A stretch of 64,000 nucleotides of DNA from Corallococcus macrosporus DSM 14697 (GCF_002305895.1 NZ_CP022203.1:2830501-2894500), one strand, 5' to 3'; shown: positions 7,806-15,833, numbered from the stretch's first letter. Numbers and translations are program-made. Notes: generated by a model not told the origin, from the letters alone.

Positions 7806-8237
7806 ATGGCGGATACCTCGGAGATTTCGAACAGCCTCGTCCCGCTCGGACGCCAGCAGGCCAGGGTCCTGCTGGAGGCCGGCTACCTGTGGCTCGACAT
7901 GGGCCACTTCGACAAGGCGAAGGAGATCTTCTCCGGGGCGGCCGCGCTGATGCCCCGGAGCGAGGTGCCCCAGCTCGCGCTGGGCGCGGTGGAGTTCTCG
8001 CAGGGCCGTCATGACAAGGCCCTGCAGGCCTACCGCGTCGCGCAGCGCCTGGCCCCGCAGTCCGCGCTCCCGCGGGCGCATGCGGGCGAGGCGCTGCTGT
8101 TCATGGGGAAGGTTCCCGAGGCGCTCAAGGAGCTGAAGGCCGCCATGGACCTGGACCCGGACGGCGATGGTGCCCGCCTGGCGCAGTCCCTCATCCAGGC
8201 CAAGGAGGCGGGAGTCCTGCCTCCGGCGAAGACGTAG
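7806..8237 (+). CDS. TPR protein, T3SS chaperone-like (SctG/YscG type)
   Basis: A 143-residue protein with three tetratricopeptide-like repeats: LEAGYLWLDMGHFDKAKEIF, then QLALGAVEFSQGRHDKALQA, then ARAHAGEALLFMGKVPEALK. Size, lack of a signal peptide and position fit the small TPR chaperones that hold needle or translocator subunits in the cytoplasm (PscG, YscG, SycD). It lies 28 bp after the needle-like gene, so that protein is its likeliest partner. The TPR fold is sure, the partner inferred. Confidence 0.75.
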   Translation: MADTSEISNSLVPLGRQQARVLLEAGYLWLDMGHFDKAKEIFSGAAALMPRSEVPQLALGAVEFSQGRHDKALQAYRVAQRLAPQSALPRAHAGEALLFMGKVPEALKELKAAMDLDPDGDGARLAQSLIQAKEAGVLPPAKT

Positions 8238-8253
8238 GACGGAGGTCACGGCG

Positions 8254-8649
8254 ATGGCTGTCGGCGGTGTCGGACGAGGCGGTGGGAAGGGCCGCGCGGG
8301 TGGCGCGAAGGGCCCAGCCGGCGCGGCGCCGGCGGGTGGCGCCAGCTTTGGCGGCCGGGTGGACCGGACGGAGTCTCTTGTCGGGCCCTCGGGTCTGGTA
8401 GGCTCCAGCAATGTCCAGGGCCCCCAGGCCGCGGATCCAGTGGCCTCCCAGGCGGTGGCCATTGCCCGGAAGCTGAAGAACGGGGGCTTCAAGAGCAAGG
8501 AAGAGGCGACGCAGGCCCTGGTCGCCGAAGTCCTGAAGGAGAAGCTCCGCATGAAGTCTTCTTCCCTCACCACCAAGATTGCAGACGCGCTCCAGGATGA
8601 TCCGCGGCTGAATCAGGTCCTCGAGCGGCTGTGGTCTAAGGCCGAGTGA
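8254..8649 (+). CDS. Small T3SS-cluster protein, possible FlgM-like regulator
   Basis: A 131-residue protein with a Gly/Ala-rich basic first third and a helical C-terminus containing AVAIARKLKNGGFKSKEEAT followed by QALVAEVLKEKL. By eye this resembles the C-terminal helices of the anti-sigma factor FlgM (VAALKAAIANGTYKVDAEAI type). It ends seven bases before the FliA-like sigma gene, a position that would suit its anti-sigma partner. The start at 8254 follows GGACGGAGG. The FlgM match is weak and rests partly on context; it could equally be an unrelated accessory protein. Confidence 0.55.
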   Translation: MAVGGVGRGGGKGRAGGAKGPAGAAPAGGASFGGRVDRTESLVGPSGLVGSSNVQGPQAADPVASQAVAIARKLKNGGFKSKEEATQALVAEVLKEKLRMKSSSLTTKIADALQDDPRLNQVLERLWSKAE

Positions 8650-8656
8650 GCGGCGC

Positions 8657-9493
8657 TTGGCTCTGGGCGACGACAGGAAGGTCATCCTCGAGAAGTACGG
8701 CCCCTACGTCCGGTCGCTGGCCGCGACCGTGCGCAAGCAGTTCAATGCCCAGTTGGAGCTGGATGAGCTGCTGGCCTACGGCCAGATAGGCCTGCTGGAG
8801 GCCGCCGAGCGGTTCGACCCGAAGGTCGGGGCCAACTTCCTCACCTTCGCGCACTACCGCATCAAGGGCGCCATCTTCGACGGGCTTCGGAAGATGGGCG
8901 TGCTGCGGGGTTCGGATGCCCGCAGCGCCTATGTGGGAGAGCGGGCGGCGGCGTATCTGGGAAATCTTTCGGATCGTGAGGCCGGAGCAGGCAACCGCGG
9001 CAGCTCATTCGACGATGATGTGAATGACATCTCGGATGCGGTGACGGGGTTGGCGATGGTCTTCGCCACCAGCATCGAAGGCGCGGACACGGCGGGTTAC
9101 ACCGACGAGTCGCTCCCCGTCGACATCCGGTTGGAGCAGGAGCAGCTGAAGACGCGGGTGCGGGCGGCGATCGAGAAGCTCCCGGAGAAGGAGCGCAAGC
9201 TCCTGATGGGGTACTACTTCCAGGGAAGGACGCTGGAAGAGGCGGGAGCGGAGATAGGACAGTCGAAGAGCTGGGCGTCGCGGCTGCATGCGCGAGCAAT
9301 CGACCGGCTCAAGGAACTCTTGAACGAGGAGGAGGAGCTTCCTCCTCCTCCGATGGATGCAAGGAGGGTCTCACATGGCGGGTCCGATGGCCGGAGTCTC
9401 CGCGGCGCAGGTCGCCCAGCAGAAGCTGCAGGATCAGGGCGCTCAGCAGACGAACAAGCAGGGCGCGTCGAAGTTCGACGGAGTTCTCGCTGA
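8657..9493 (+). CDS. FliA/WhiG-type RNA polymerase sigma factor
   Basis: A sigma-70 family factor of the FliA group. Region 2 covers YGPYVRSLAATVRKQF, ELDELLAYGQIGLLEAAERF and NFLTFAHYRIKGAIFDGLRK. Region 4 has IEKLPEKERKLLMGYYFQGR and the helix-turn-helix EAGAEIGQSKSWASRLHARA. A TTG is the only plausible start. Region 4 ends near residue 226, but the frame runs on for another 50 residues, the last 119 bp overlapping sctI; that tail is Gly/Arg/Ser-rich and probably just read-through. Lying inside a T3SS cluster it is the natural candidate to transcribe it, as FliA does for late flagellar genes. Confidence 0.88.
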   Translation: MALGDDRKVILEKYGPYVRSLAATVRKQFNAQLELDELLAYGQIGLLEAAERFDPKVGANFLTFAHYRIKGAIFDGLRKMGVLRGSDARSAYVGERAAAYLGNLSDREAGAGNRGSSFDDDVNDISDAVTGLAMVFATSIEGADTAGYTDESLPVDIRLEQEQLKTRVRAAIEKLPEKERKLLMGYYFQGRTLEEAGAEIGQSKSWASRLHARAIDRLKELLNEEEELPPPPMDARRVSHGGSDGRSLRGAGRPAEAAGSGRSADEQAGRVEVRRSSR

Positions 9494-9932
9494 CAAGGCG
9501 CAGGGCGCCGGTCAGGTGGACGCGACCCAGCAGGTGAACAAGGCCCAGGCGGCGCAGGCCACCCAGCGCACGGACGCGGTGCGTCAGGTGGAGACCGTCA
9601 CCAAGACGGAGAAGGCCGCCCTCAACAAGGTGCGCGGCGCCCAGGAGTCGGTGACGACGAAGGCCGCCGAGCCGGTGACGGCCAAGGCCGAGGCGTCCAA
9701 GTCCTCCAAGGTCGGCGACATGATGCAGCAGATCGTCGGTGACCTGGAGAAGGGCCAGGTCAACCTGGACTCCATCATCAAGCGGGCCTCCAGCGGCAAG
9801 GCGTTCTCCAACGCGGAGCTGCTGTCGCTCCAGGCCTCCATGTACCAGTACACGCAGCAGCTCGACCTGACGAGCAAGGTCGTGGAGAAGGCGACCACGG
9901 GCCTGAAGGACGTCGTCAAGACCCAGGTGTAG
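9375..9932 (+). CDS. sctI: T3SS inner-rod protein SctI (YscI/PrgJ/HrpB-like)
   Basis: A 185-residue protein whose C-terminal 60 residues match the inner-rod family: GDLEKGQVNLDSIIKRASSG, then NAELLSLQASMYQYTQQLDL, then TSKVVEKATTGLKDVVKTQV. In YscI/EscI the same 'ELLALQ...vsLasKvvdkt..gvktL..aQ' pattern forms the rod that anchors the needle. The N-terminal 110 residues are Ala/Gln/Lys-rich and disordered. It directly precedes sctJ, the usual I-J order. The ATG at 9375 follows AAGGAGGG; an earlier in-frame ATG at 9357 lacks a site. A strong terminator follows the gene. Confidence 0.82.
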   Translation: MAGPMAGVSAAQVAQQKLQDQGAQQTNKQGASKFDGVLADKAQGAGQVDATQQVNKAQAAQATQRTDAVRQVETVTKTEKAALNKVRGAQESVTTKAAEPVTAKAEASKSSKVGDMMQQIVGDLEKGQVNLDSIIKRASSGKAFSNAELLSLQASMYQYTQQLDLTSKVVEKATTGLKDVVKTQV

Positions 9933-9964
9933 TCCCAACCCCGGTCCCCGGCGGCGCGTCCTCA

Positions 9965-10016
9965 GAAGGGCGGTCCCTCCCTCGGCAAGCGGGAGGGGGC
10001 GCCCTTCCGCGTTTTT
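9965..10016 (+). terminator. Strong intrinsic terminator between sctI and sctJ
   Basis: GAAGGGCG (9965-9972) pairs with CGCCCTTC (10000-10007), with CCCTCCC/GGGAGGG pairing inside, followed four bases later by TTTTT. This is a textbook Rho-independent terminator, only 28 bases before the sctJ start. Confidence 0.8.
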
Positions 10017-10044
10017 CGGGGGCCTAGTAAGCTCCGACCCGCCC

Positions 10045-10863
10045 ATGATTCGCCGACCGCACGCGTTCGCCGCCCCGCTTCTTGCCCTCCTCTTCCTGAC
10101 GGGCTGTCACATCGAGCTCCAGCACGCGCTGAGCGAGGCGGACGCCAACGAAATCTACGTCCTCCTCAGCAAGAACGGCATCACCGCCAAGAAGGAAAAG
10201 GAGGAGGGCGGCAACGAGGTGCGGTTCATGATCACCGTGCCCAAGGCGGACGCCGCGCAGGCCGCGGAGCTGCTCAAGCTCAACTCGCTGCCGCGGCCGG
10301 TGGAGAAGGGCCTGGCCCACTTCGCCAAGGGCAGCATGGTGCCCACCGCGACGGAGGAGCGCGCCATGCTCCTCAAGGCGATGGGCGGCGAGGTCTCCAA
10401 CGCGCTGAATCAGATTGACGGCGTGCTGGAGGCGCGCGCCATCGTGATGATTCCGGAGAACAACGACCTCACGCAGCCGGAGAACAAGCCGATGCCGTCC
10501 GCGTCGGTGTTCATCAAGTACCGCCCGGGCGAGGGTGGCAAGCCGCCCATCGACACCGCCGTGGTGCAGCAGTTCGCGGCCACCGCGGTGCCGGAGCTGA
10601 AGGCCAGCGCGGTGACGGTGCTGATGACGCAGGCCCTGCCGCCGTCCGCGGAGACGGACGCGGAGAGCCGCCTCCAGGACGTGCTGGGGCTGCGCATGAC
10701 GGCGGCCAGCGCCAGCCAGTTCAAGGTCATGTTCGCGGGCGCCTTCGTGCTGGTGCTGGCGATGATGGGCCTGACGCTGTGGACCTTCATGCGGGGAGGG
10801 ACCAGCACGGCGCCGGCCCCGCGCTCGGGAGCCCGCGCCCGCGGCCGTCCTCCCGAGGCCTGA
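10045..10863 (+). CDS. sctJ: T3SS inner-membrane ring lipoprotein SctJ (YscJ/HrcJ, FliF-related)
   Basis: A 272-residue lipoprotein forming the inner MS-like ring of the basal body. The lipobox LTGC gives lipidated Cys21 after a hydrophobic signal peptide. The YscJ/FliF ring-building domains follow: YVLLSKNGITAKKEKEEGGN, then GELSNTLNQIDGVLEARAIV-like helix and VMIPENNDL, then ASVFIKYRPGEG. One transmembrane helix lies at about 231-252 (VMFAGAFVLVLAMMGLTLW), with a short basic Pro/Arg tail inside. Length and layout are normal for SctJ. It lies just after a terminator, so it depends on read-through or its own promoter. Confidence 0.95.
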   Translation: MIRRPHAFAAPLLALLFLTGCHIELQHALSEADANEIYVLLSKNGITAKKEKEEGGNEVRFMITVPKADAAQAAELLKLNSLPRPVEKGLAHFAKGSMVPTATEERAMLLKAMGGEVSNALNQIDGVLEARAIVMIPENNDLTQPENKPMPSASVFIKYRPGEGGKPPIDTAVVQQFAATAVPELKASAVTVLMTQALPPSAETDAESRLQDVLGLRMTAASASQFKVMFAGAFVLVLAMMGLTLWTFMRGGTSTAPAPRSGARARGRPPEA

Positions 10864-10934
10864 CGTCATGGCCCCTCACGGTGGGGCTTCCCTCCTTCTC
10901 CCAGCGGGCGTCCGTGGGGCCCGCGAGGTGACGT

Positions 10935-13259
10935 TTGGACTCGTTCTTCACCTCGCTCAACAAGCGCCAGAGCATGCTGCTCCTCACGGCCGTGACGTTC
11001 TGCGGCCAGGAGAGCCTCGGGGCCTTGGAGCACCTTCCTGAAGAGGAGGGGGCGCTCCTGCGCCATCGCGCGCAGGAGCTGCTGCAGATTCCGCGCGAGA
11101 AGCGCATTCCGGCGCTGGTGCAGGAAATCAAGCGGCTGGTGAAGGACCGCCGCGGTCAGCTCTGGAGCGCGGAGCCGGAGCGGCTGGCCGCGCTGCTGCA
11201 ACGCGAGCGGGGCGCGCTGGTGGAGGTGGTGCTGCGCGCGCTGCCGGGCACGCTGGCGGAGGCGGTGCGGGCCCACCTGCCGCCCTCGCGCGTGAAGCTG
11301 ACCCGCGAGGTGCGTCCGCAGGTCCTGGACATCGTCCGGTGGAAGCTGGAGGAGCTGCTCGCGCGCGAGGTCGCGGGGCAGCAGGCCGCGGGCTTCAAGT
11401 TCGCGGACGTACTCCAGCTCCAGCAGCGGGAGCTGCTCACCATGTGTGACCGGCTGGGCGCGCGCGTGCTGGGGCCGGCCCTGGCGGGGCTCCCCGACGC
11501 GGAGCGCGAGGCGCTGCTGGAGCAGCTTCCGCCGGACCTGAAGCTGCTGGCCACCAAGGCCGTGGCGGCCAATGCCCCGCGCAAGCTTCCCGAAGTGGAC
11601 GCGAAGGCCCAGTTGGAGCCGCACGAGGGGCTGACGCGGCCCACGGTGACGCTGCGCAGCGCGGGGGCCCAGCGGCTGGCGCGCGCGTGCGTGGCGCAGT
11701 CGCCGGAGTTCGCCGCGCGCATGCTGGAGAAGTACCGCGGAGAGTTTGGCAGCCTGCTGGCGAAGTGGGTGCGCGAGGAGCGCGTGCGGCCCACCGCGCG
11801 GGGCGACGGCGGCCGGACCGACATCGTGATGGACCTGGAGCGGCTGGCGTCTCGGGGGCTCATCGAGCGGCCGGTGCGTCTGGCGACACCGCCGCCGCCG
11901 CGCCAGTCCGCCGTGCTGCCTCCGCCGCCTGGTGCCCGGAAGGCCGCCGCCGCGGCGGCTCCCGCGGCCAAGGCGGCGCCGGCTGCAGCGGAGCCGGGCC
12001 GGGATGTGCCGACGCGGCCTCCGGTCCGTGGGCAGGTCCCTGGCGCGGGGCGGCAGGGCGTGGGGCGGCAGGGCGCGGGCGCGCCAGCCCGTCGGGACTT
12101 CATGGCGGAGCGCGCCGCGAGGAGCGCCGGGGTGGTGTCCTCGCGTGAGCCGTCACGCGTGGCCACGCCGGCGAAGCGGCAGGATGGCTCCGCGGTCCAG
12201 CGTGCGCTGGCACGTCGTGAGCCGGTGAACGCCGGAGGCGCGGGCGCTCGCCGTGAAGGCAACGGCCCTGACACGCGGCCGCCTCGGGCGGATCCAGAGG
12301 GCGCGCGCATCGGCCCGCCTCCGTCCCGGCTGGGGCAGCGGGGGGCCCGGTCTCGGCCGCAGGAGCCCGATACGTTGTCGGAGCGTGAGCGCGCTCGCGT
12401 GGCTGAGGGCTCCCGGGTGCACGCGCGCTCCGCGGAGGAGCGCGCCCGCGTGGCGGAAGGCTCGCGCGTTCATTCCAGCGTCCCGGACGAGCGCGCCCGC
12501 ATGGCGGAGGGCTCGCGCGTCCACTCAAGCGTTCCGGACGAGCGCGCCCGCGTCGCGGAGGGCTCGCGCGTCCACTCCGGCGTCCCGGACGAGCGTTCGC
12601 GCGTGGCCGAGGGCTCCCGGGTGCACGCGCGCTCCGCGGAGGAGCGCTCCCGCGTGGCGGAAGGCTCGCGCGTTCATTCCAGCGTCCCAGACGAGCGCTC
12701 CCGGGTGGCGGAAGGCTCGCGCGTTCATTCCAGCGTCCCCGACGAGCGCTCCCGGGTGGCGGAAGGCTCGCGTGTACATTCGGGTGCTTCGGACGAGCGC
12801 TCGCGCGTGGCCGAAGGCTCCAGAGTCCAGGGCGCCCCGGACGAGCGTTCCCGGGTCGCCGGGGGCTCCCGGGTCCAGGCGCGTCCCGGGGACGAGCGTT
12901 CCCGGGTCGCGTCGCGGGTGCAGCAGCGCCCGGACGCGGAGCCGCCCCGGGCCGCTCGCATGAAGCTCAAGGCGGGGGACCCGGACCGGGAGGACTCGGA
13001 GGTCTCCCGGGTGTTCCGCTCCCGCTCGTCCGGTGCCCAGGGGGGCGGACGGCCCCTGCCCTCCGAGTCGCAGAAGGAGCCGGAGCGCCCTCCCCGGGTG
13101 CTGGTGGGCCGGGCCATCACCTCGCCGTCCCTGGCGCCCATGCCCAAGCCCCGGGGGGAGGGGACGTCCGTCCAGCGCCGGCCCCGCTCTCCGTCGGGGA
13201 CCGACCGGCCGGTGCCTCCTGGTGCAGGGGGACGTGGACCCAAGGGCGGAACGCGCTAG
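10935..13259 (+). CDS. SctK-position protein with FliG-like repeats and 17-residue tandem repeats
   Basis: A 774-residue cytoplasmic protein with a TTG start after GAGGTGAC. The N-terminal 240 residues are helical and contain FliG-like or HEAT-like units, e.g. LAALLQRERGALVEVVLRAL followed by PGTLAEAVRAHLP and, again, DRLGARVLGPALAGLPDAER with EALLEQLP. Residues 245-480 are Pro/Ala/Arg-rich. Residues 485-653 are ten tandem copies of a 17-residue unit (consensus ERSRVAEGSRVHSSVPD). The tail is basic and disordered. It lies between sctJ and sctL, where SctK (sorting platform) is found, and a FliG-like fold would suit a cytoplasmic ring. No SctK signature was recognised, so the role rests on position. 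Confidence 0.7.
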   Translation: MDSFFTSLNKRQSMLLLTAVTFCGQESLGALEHLPEEEGALLRHRAQELLQIPREKRIPALVQEIKRLVKDRRGQLWSAEPERLAALLQRERGALVEVVLRALPGTLAEAVRAHLPPSRVKLTREVRPQVLDIVRWKLEELLAREVAGQQAAGFKFADVLQLQQRELLTMCDRLGARVLGPALAGLPDAEREALLEQLPPDLKLLATKAVAANAPRKLPEVDAKAQLEPHEGLTRPTVTLRSAGAQRLARACVAQSPEFAARMLEKYRGEFGSLLAKWVREERVRPTARGDGGRTDIVMDLERLASRGLIERPVRLATPPPPRQSAVLPPPPGARKAAAAAAPAAKAAPAAAEPGRDVPTRPPVRGQVPGAGRQGVGRQGAGAPARRDFMAERAARSAGVVSSREPSRVATPAKRQDGSAVQRALARREPVNAGGAGARREGNGPDTRPPRADPEGARIGPPPSRLGQRGARSRPQEPDTLSERERARVAEGSRVHARSAEERARVAEGSRVHSSVPDERARMAEGSRVHSSVPDERARVAEGSRVHSGVPDERSRVAEGSRVHARSAEERSRVAEGSRVHSSVPDERSRVAEGSRVHSSVPDERSRVAEGSRVHSGASDERSRVAEGSRVQGAPDERSRVAGGSRVQARPGDERSRVASRVQQRPDAEPPRAARMKLKAGDPDREDSEVSRVFRSRSSGAQGGGRPLPSESQKEPERPPRVLVGRAITSPSLAPMPKPRGEGTSVQRRPRSPSGTDRPVPPGAGGRGPKGGTR
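12387..12893 (+). repeat. Ten tandem 51-bp (17-codon) repeats inside a coding region
   Basis: The units encode ER(A/S)RVAEGSRVH followed by ARSAE, SSVPD, SGVPD or SGASD. The ninth is 48 bp and an eleventh, degenerate, unit follows to about 12920. DNA identity between units is high, so the block probably grew by slippage or unequal crossing-over and copy number may differ between strains. Confidence 0.95.
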
Positions 13260-13283
13260 CATCCGGCCCGCAAGGAGCGGCCC

Positions 13284-13955
13284 ATGGCGATCGGCAAGGT
13301 GATTCGAGGTGATGGGACGGCGGAGCCGGCGCACGCGCCCGAGCGCCCCGTGCTGCGGCCTCCCCGCGCGGGAGTGATGAACGCCGAGGTCTTCGAGGCC
13401 CGTCAGGGGGCCTCGGCCATCCTGGAGGAGGCCCAGCGCGAGAAGGAGCGCATCCTCGCGGAGGCGCAGCGCGAGCGTGAAGAGCTCCTCGCCAAGACGC
13501 GCGAGCAGGGCCGTCAGGAGGGCCTGGCGCAGGCCACCGAGATCATCCTCCGCGCGAAGATGCAGGCGGGGGAGGTGCTGGGCGGCCACGAGCAGGACGT
13601 CATCGCCCTGTCGCTCAAGGTGGCGGAGAAGATCATCGGCCGGAGCCTGGAGAAGGACCCGGAGCTGATGGTGGAGCTGTGCGCCTCCGCCATCGAGAAC
13701 CTGCGCAGCGCCCGCTCCATGGTCCTGCGGGTCCACCCGAAGACGGCCGCCGTGCTCCGCGCGAAGAAGCCCGTCCTGATGGAGCTCATCGGCCGCGCGG
13801 TGGACTTGGCCATCAAGGAGGACCCCGAGGTGGCCCCCGTGGGCTGCATCGTCCAGACGGAGTTCGGCACCGTGGACGCGCAGCTCCCCACGCAGCTCGA
13901 GATGCTCCAGAACGTCCTGCTGCCGGACACCGCCCGCAAGGAAGGGCCGGCCTAG
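13284..13955 (+). CDS. sctL: T3SS ATPase regulator/stator SctL (YscL/HrpE, FliH-related)
   Basis: A 223-residue peripheral stalk protein that links the SctN ATPase to the cytoplasmic sorting platform. An Arg/Pro N-terminus leads into a long coiled coil (ASAILEEAQREKERILAEAQ, then REREELLAKTREQGRQEGL). The C-terminal HrpE/YscL/FliH domain contains ALSLKVAEKIIGRSLEKDPE, LRVHPKTA and GCIVQTEFGTVDAQLPTQLE. The last motif is highly conserved in the family. It starts after AAGGAG, 24 bp past the SctK-position gene, and precedes sctN, the standard L-N order. Confidence 0.93.
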   Translation: MAIGKVIRGDGTAEPAHAPERPVLRPPRAGVMNAEVFEARQGASAILEEAQREKERILAEAQREREELLAKTREQGRQEGLAQATEIILRAKMQAGEVLGGHEQDVIALSLKVAEKIIGRSLEKDPELMVELCASAIENLRSARSMVLRVHPKTAAVLRAKKPVLMELIGRAVDLAIKEDPEVAPVGCIVQTEFGTVDAQLPTQLEMLQNVLLPDTARKEGPA

Positions 13956-13979
13956 GCCGGAGCGTCCAGGGACCCGCCC

Positions 13980-15293
13980 ATGGCCATTGACCTCTCGCGG
14001 TACTTTGACCTCATCAAGGAAGCCCAGGTCGTGCGCGTGCGCGGCCGCGTCACGGAGCTGACGGGCCTCATCATCAAGGCCAGCGTGCCCAACGTCCGCG
14101 TGGGCGAGCTGGTGCTCATCAAGAGCCGCAACCGCGGCGCGGTGAAGGCGGAGGTCGTGGGCTTCCAGGGGGATGAGGTGATGCTCATGCCCCTGGGCGA
14201 GCTGCAGGGCATCGGCCCGGACAGCGAGGTCATCCCCACGGGCCGGCCGCTGAGCATCAAGTGCGGCGAGGCGCTCCTGGGCCGCGTGCTCAACGGCATC
14301 GGCGAGCCCATGGACGGCCAGCCCCTGCCGGAGGAGGGCCTCATCGAATGGTCCGTGGACCGCGACTGCCCGGACCCCTTCACGCGCCAGCGCATCGAGC
14401 GGCCGCTGCCCCTGGGGGTGCGCTGCATCGACGGCCTGCTCACGGTGGGCGAAGGCCAGCGCGTGGGCCTCTTCGCCGGCTCCGGCGTCGGTAAGTCCAC
14501 CCTGATGGGGCAGATTGCCCGGAACACCCAGGCGGACCTCTGCGTGGTGGCGCTCATCGGCGAGCGTGGCCGCGAAGTGCGCGAGTTCATCGAGGACGCC
14601 ATGGGCGAGGAGGGCATGAAGCGCTCCGTGCTGGTGTGCGCCACCTCCGACCAGCCCAGCCTCGTGCGCCTGCGCGCCGCCTATGTGGCCACCGCCATCG
14701 CCGAGTACTTCCGCGAGCGCGGCGGCAACGTGCTCTTCATGCTGGACACGGTGACGCGTCTGGCGCGCGCCCAGCGTGAGATTGGCCTCGCCGTGGGCGA
14801 GCCCCCGGCCCGTCAGGGCTACCCGCCGAGCGTGTTCTCCATGCTGCCGCGCATCCTGGAGCGCACGGGCAACTCGGAGAAGGGCAAGTGCACCGCCATC
14901 TACACCTGCCTCGTGGCCGGCGGTGACATGGAAGAGCCCATCGCCGACGAGGTCCGCGGTATTCTCGACGGCCACTTCATCCTCAACCGCGCCCTGGGTG
15001 AGCGCAACCAGTGGCCGGCCATGGACGTGCTCGCCAGCCTCAGCCGTGTGATGAGCGGCATCGTCTCCAAGGACCACAAGAAGGCGGCGGGACGGCTGCG
15101 CGAACTGCTCTCCACGTATGAGAAGCAGCGCGACCTCATCCTCCTGGGGGCCTACCAGTACGGGACGGATCCCCGCACGGATCAGGCCATCGACAAGTAC
15201 GACGCCATCATCGACTTCCTCAAGCAGGACACCCACTCCAACTCCGCCTTCGAGGACACGGTGTCCCAGCTCATCGCCCTGTTCGACGAGTAA
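13980..15293 (+). CDS. sctN: T3SS export ATPase SctN (YscN/HrcN, FliI-related)
   Basis: A 437-residue hexameric ATPase that unfolds substrates and separates them from chaperones at the cytoplasmic gate. Walker A is GSGVGKST (167-174), the catalytic glutamate is in GERGREV (194-200), Walker B is VLFMLDTVTR (251-260), and the substrate-loop PPSVFSMLPRILERTG is present. The N-terminal beta-barrel (GRVTELTGLIIKASVPNVRV) and C-terminal helical domain (RLRELLSTYEKQRDLILLGA) are complete. Length is typical. It lies between sctL and sctO as in Ysc and flagellar clusters. Confidence 0.97.
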   Translation: MAIDLSRYFDLIKEAQVVRVRGRVTELTGLIIKASVPNVRVGELVLIKSRNRGAVKAEVVGFQGDEVMLMPLGELQGIGPDSEVIPTGRPLSIKCGEALLGRVLNGIGEPMDGQPLPEEGLIEWSVDRDCPDPFTRQRIERPLPLGVRCIDGLLTVGEGQRVGLFAGSGVGKSTLMGQIARNTQADLCVVALIGERGREVREFIEDAMGEEGMKRSVLVCATSDQPSLVRLRAAYVATAIAEYFRERGGNVLFMLDTVTRLARAQREIGLAVGEPPARQGYPPSVFSMLPRILERTGNSEKGKCTAIYTCLVAGGDMEEPIADEVRGILDGHFILNRALGERNQWPAMDVLASLSRVMSGIVSKDHKKAAGRLRELLSTYEKQRDLILLGAYQYGTDPRTDQAIDKYDAIIDFLKQDTHSNSAFEDTVSQLIALFDE

Positions 15294-15344
15294 GGTGCCC
15301 GCCAGGGGTGCGCGGCGGGGATTCCGGGTTAGGATGGGGCCAAC

Positions 15345-15833
15345 ATGCCCCCGTACCGGTTGCAGGCCCTGCAGGACATGCGCGCCCGGGCCAAGGAAGA
15401 GGCGGAGCAGGCCTTTTCCTCCGCCATCAAGGCGCTGGAGAAGGAGAAGGCGGAGCTCCAGCGGCTCATCGACGAGCTGGAGCTGCGCAAGCGCGAGCGG
15501 AAGGCGAAGGTGGCCGCCTACCTGAAGGAGGTCATGTTCAAGGGCGCCGGCATCAACGGCATGAACATGATGAACCGCTTCGAGGAGCGCCTGAAGGACG
15601 AGGAGGCGCAGGTGGCGCTGGAGGTGGAGCGCCAGCGGGAGGCCGTCAAGGTGGCCGAGCGCCTGGTGGAGCAGCGGCGGCGGGAGATGGCGGACGCGGC
15701 CAAGGAGCTGAAGGCCATCGAGAAGCACCGCGAGAACTGGCAGAAGCAGGTGAAGTACGAGCGGCAACAGCGTGAGGAGCTGAACCAGGAGGAGATTGGC
15801 AACGCCTTGTTCCTGGCGCGTCAGCGCAAGTAA
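15345..15833 (+). CDS. sctO: T3SS stalk protein SctO (YscO/FliJ-like)
   Basis: A 162-residue, nearly all-helical, Glu/Lys/Arg-rich protein predicted to be an antiparallel coiled coil: YRLQALQDMRARAKEEAEQA, then LEKEKAELQRLIDELELRKR, later QREAVKVAERLVEQRRREMA. This is the character of YscO/FliJ, the central stalk that turns inside the ATPase ring and contacts SctV. Sequence conservation in this family is low, so the call leans on the immediate sctN-sctO-sctP order. An unusual GAGINGMNMM turn sits mid-protein, possibly the hairpin tip. Confidence 0.83.
   Translation: MPPYRLQALQDMRARAKEEAEQAFSSAIKALEKEKAELQRLIDELELRKRERKAKVAAYLKEVMFKGAGINGMNMMNRFEERLKDEEAQVALEVERQREAVKVAERLVEQRRREMADAAKELKAIEKHRENWQKQVKYERQQREELNQEEIGNALFLARQRK

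Noticed and set aside
7806-8237. TPR protein considered as SctK or a pilotin
   Set aside because: It has no signal peptide or lipobox (pilotin) and no SctK features; small cytosolic TPR next to a needle-like gene fits a chaperone.
10045-10863. SctJ considered as a flagellar FliF
   Set aside because: Lipobox, 272-residue length and a single C-terminal helix are SctJ features; FliF is about 550 residues with two helices and no lipobox.
12387-12893. Tandem 51-bp repeats considered as a CRISPR array
   Set aside because: There are no unique spacers; the repeats are in frame and encode a 17-residue protein repeat.
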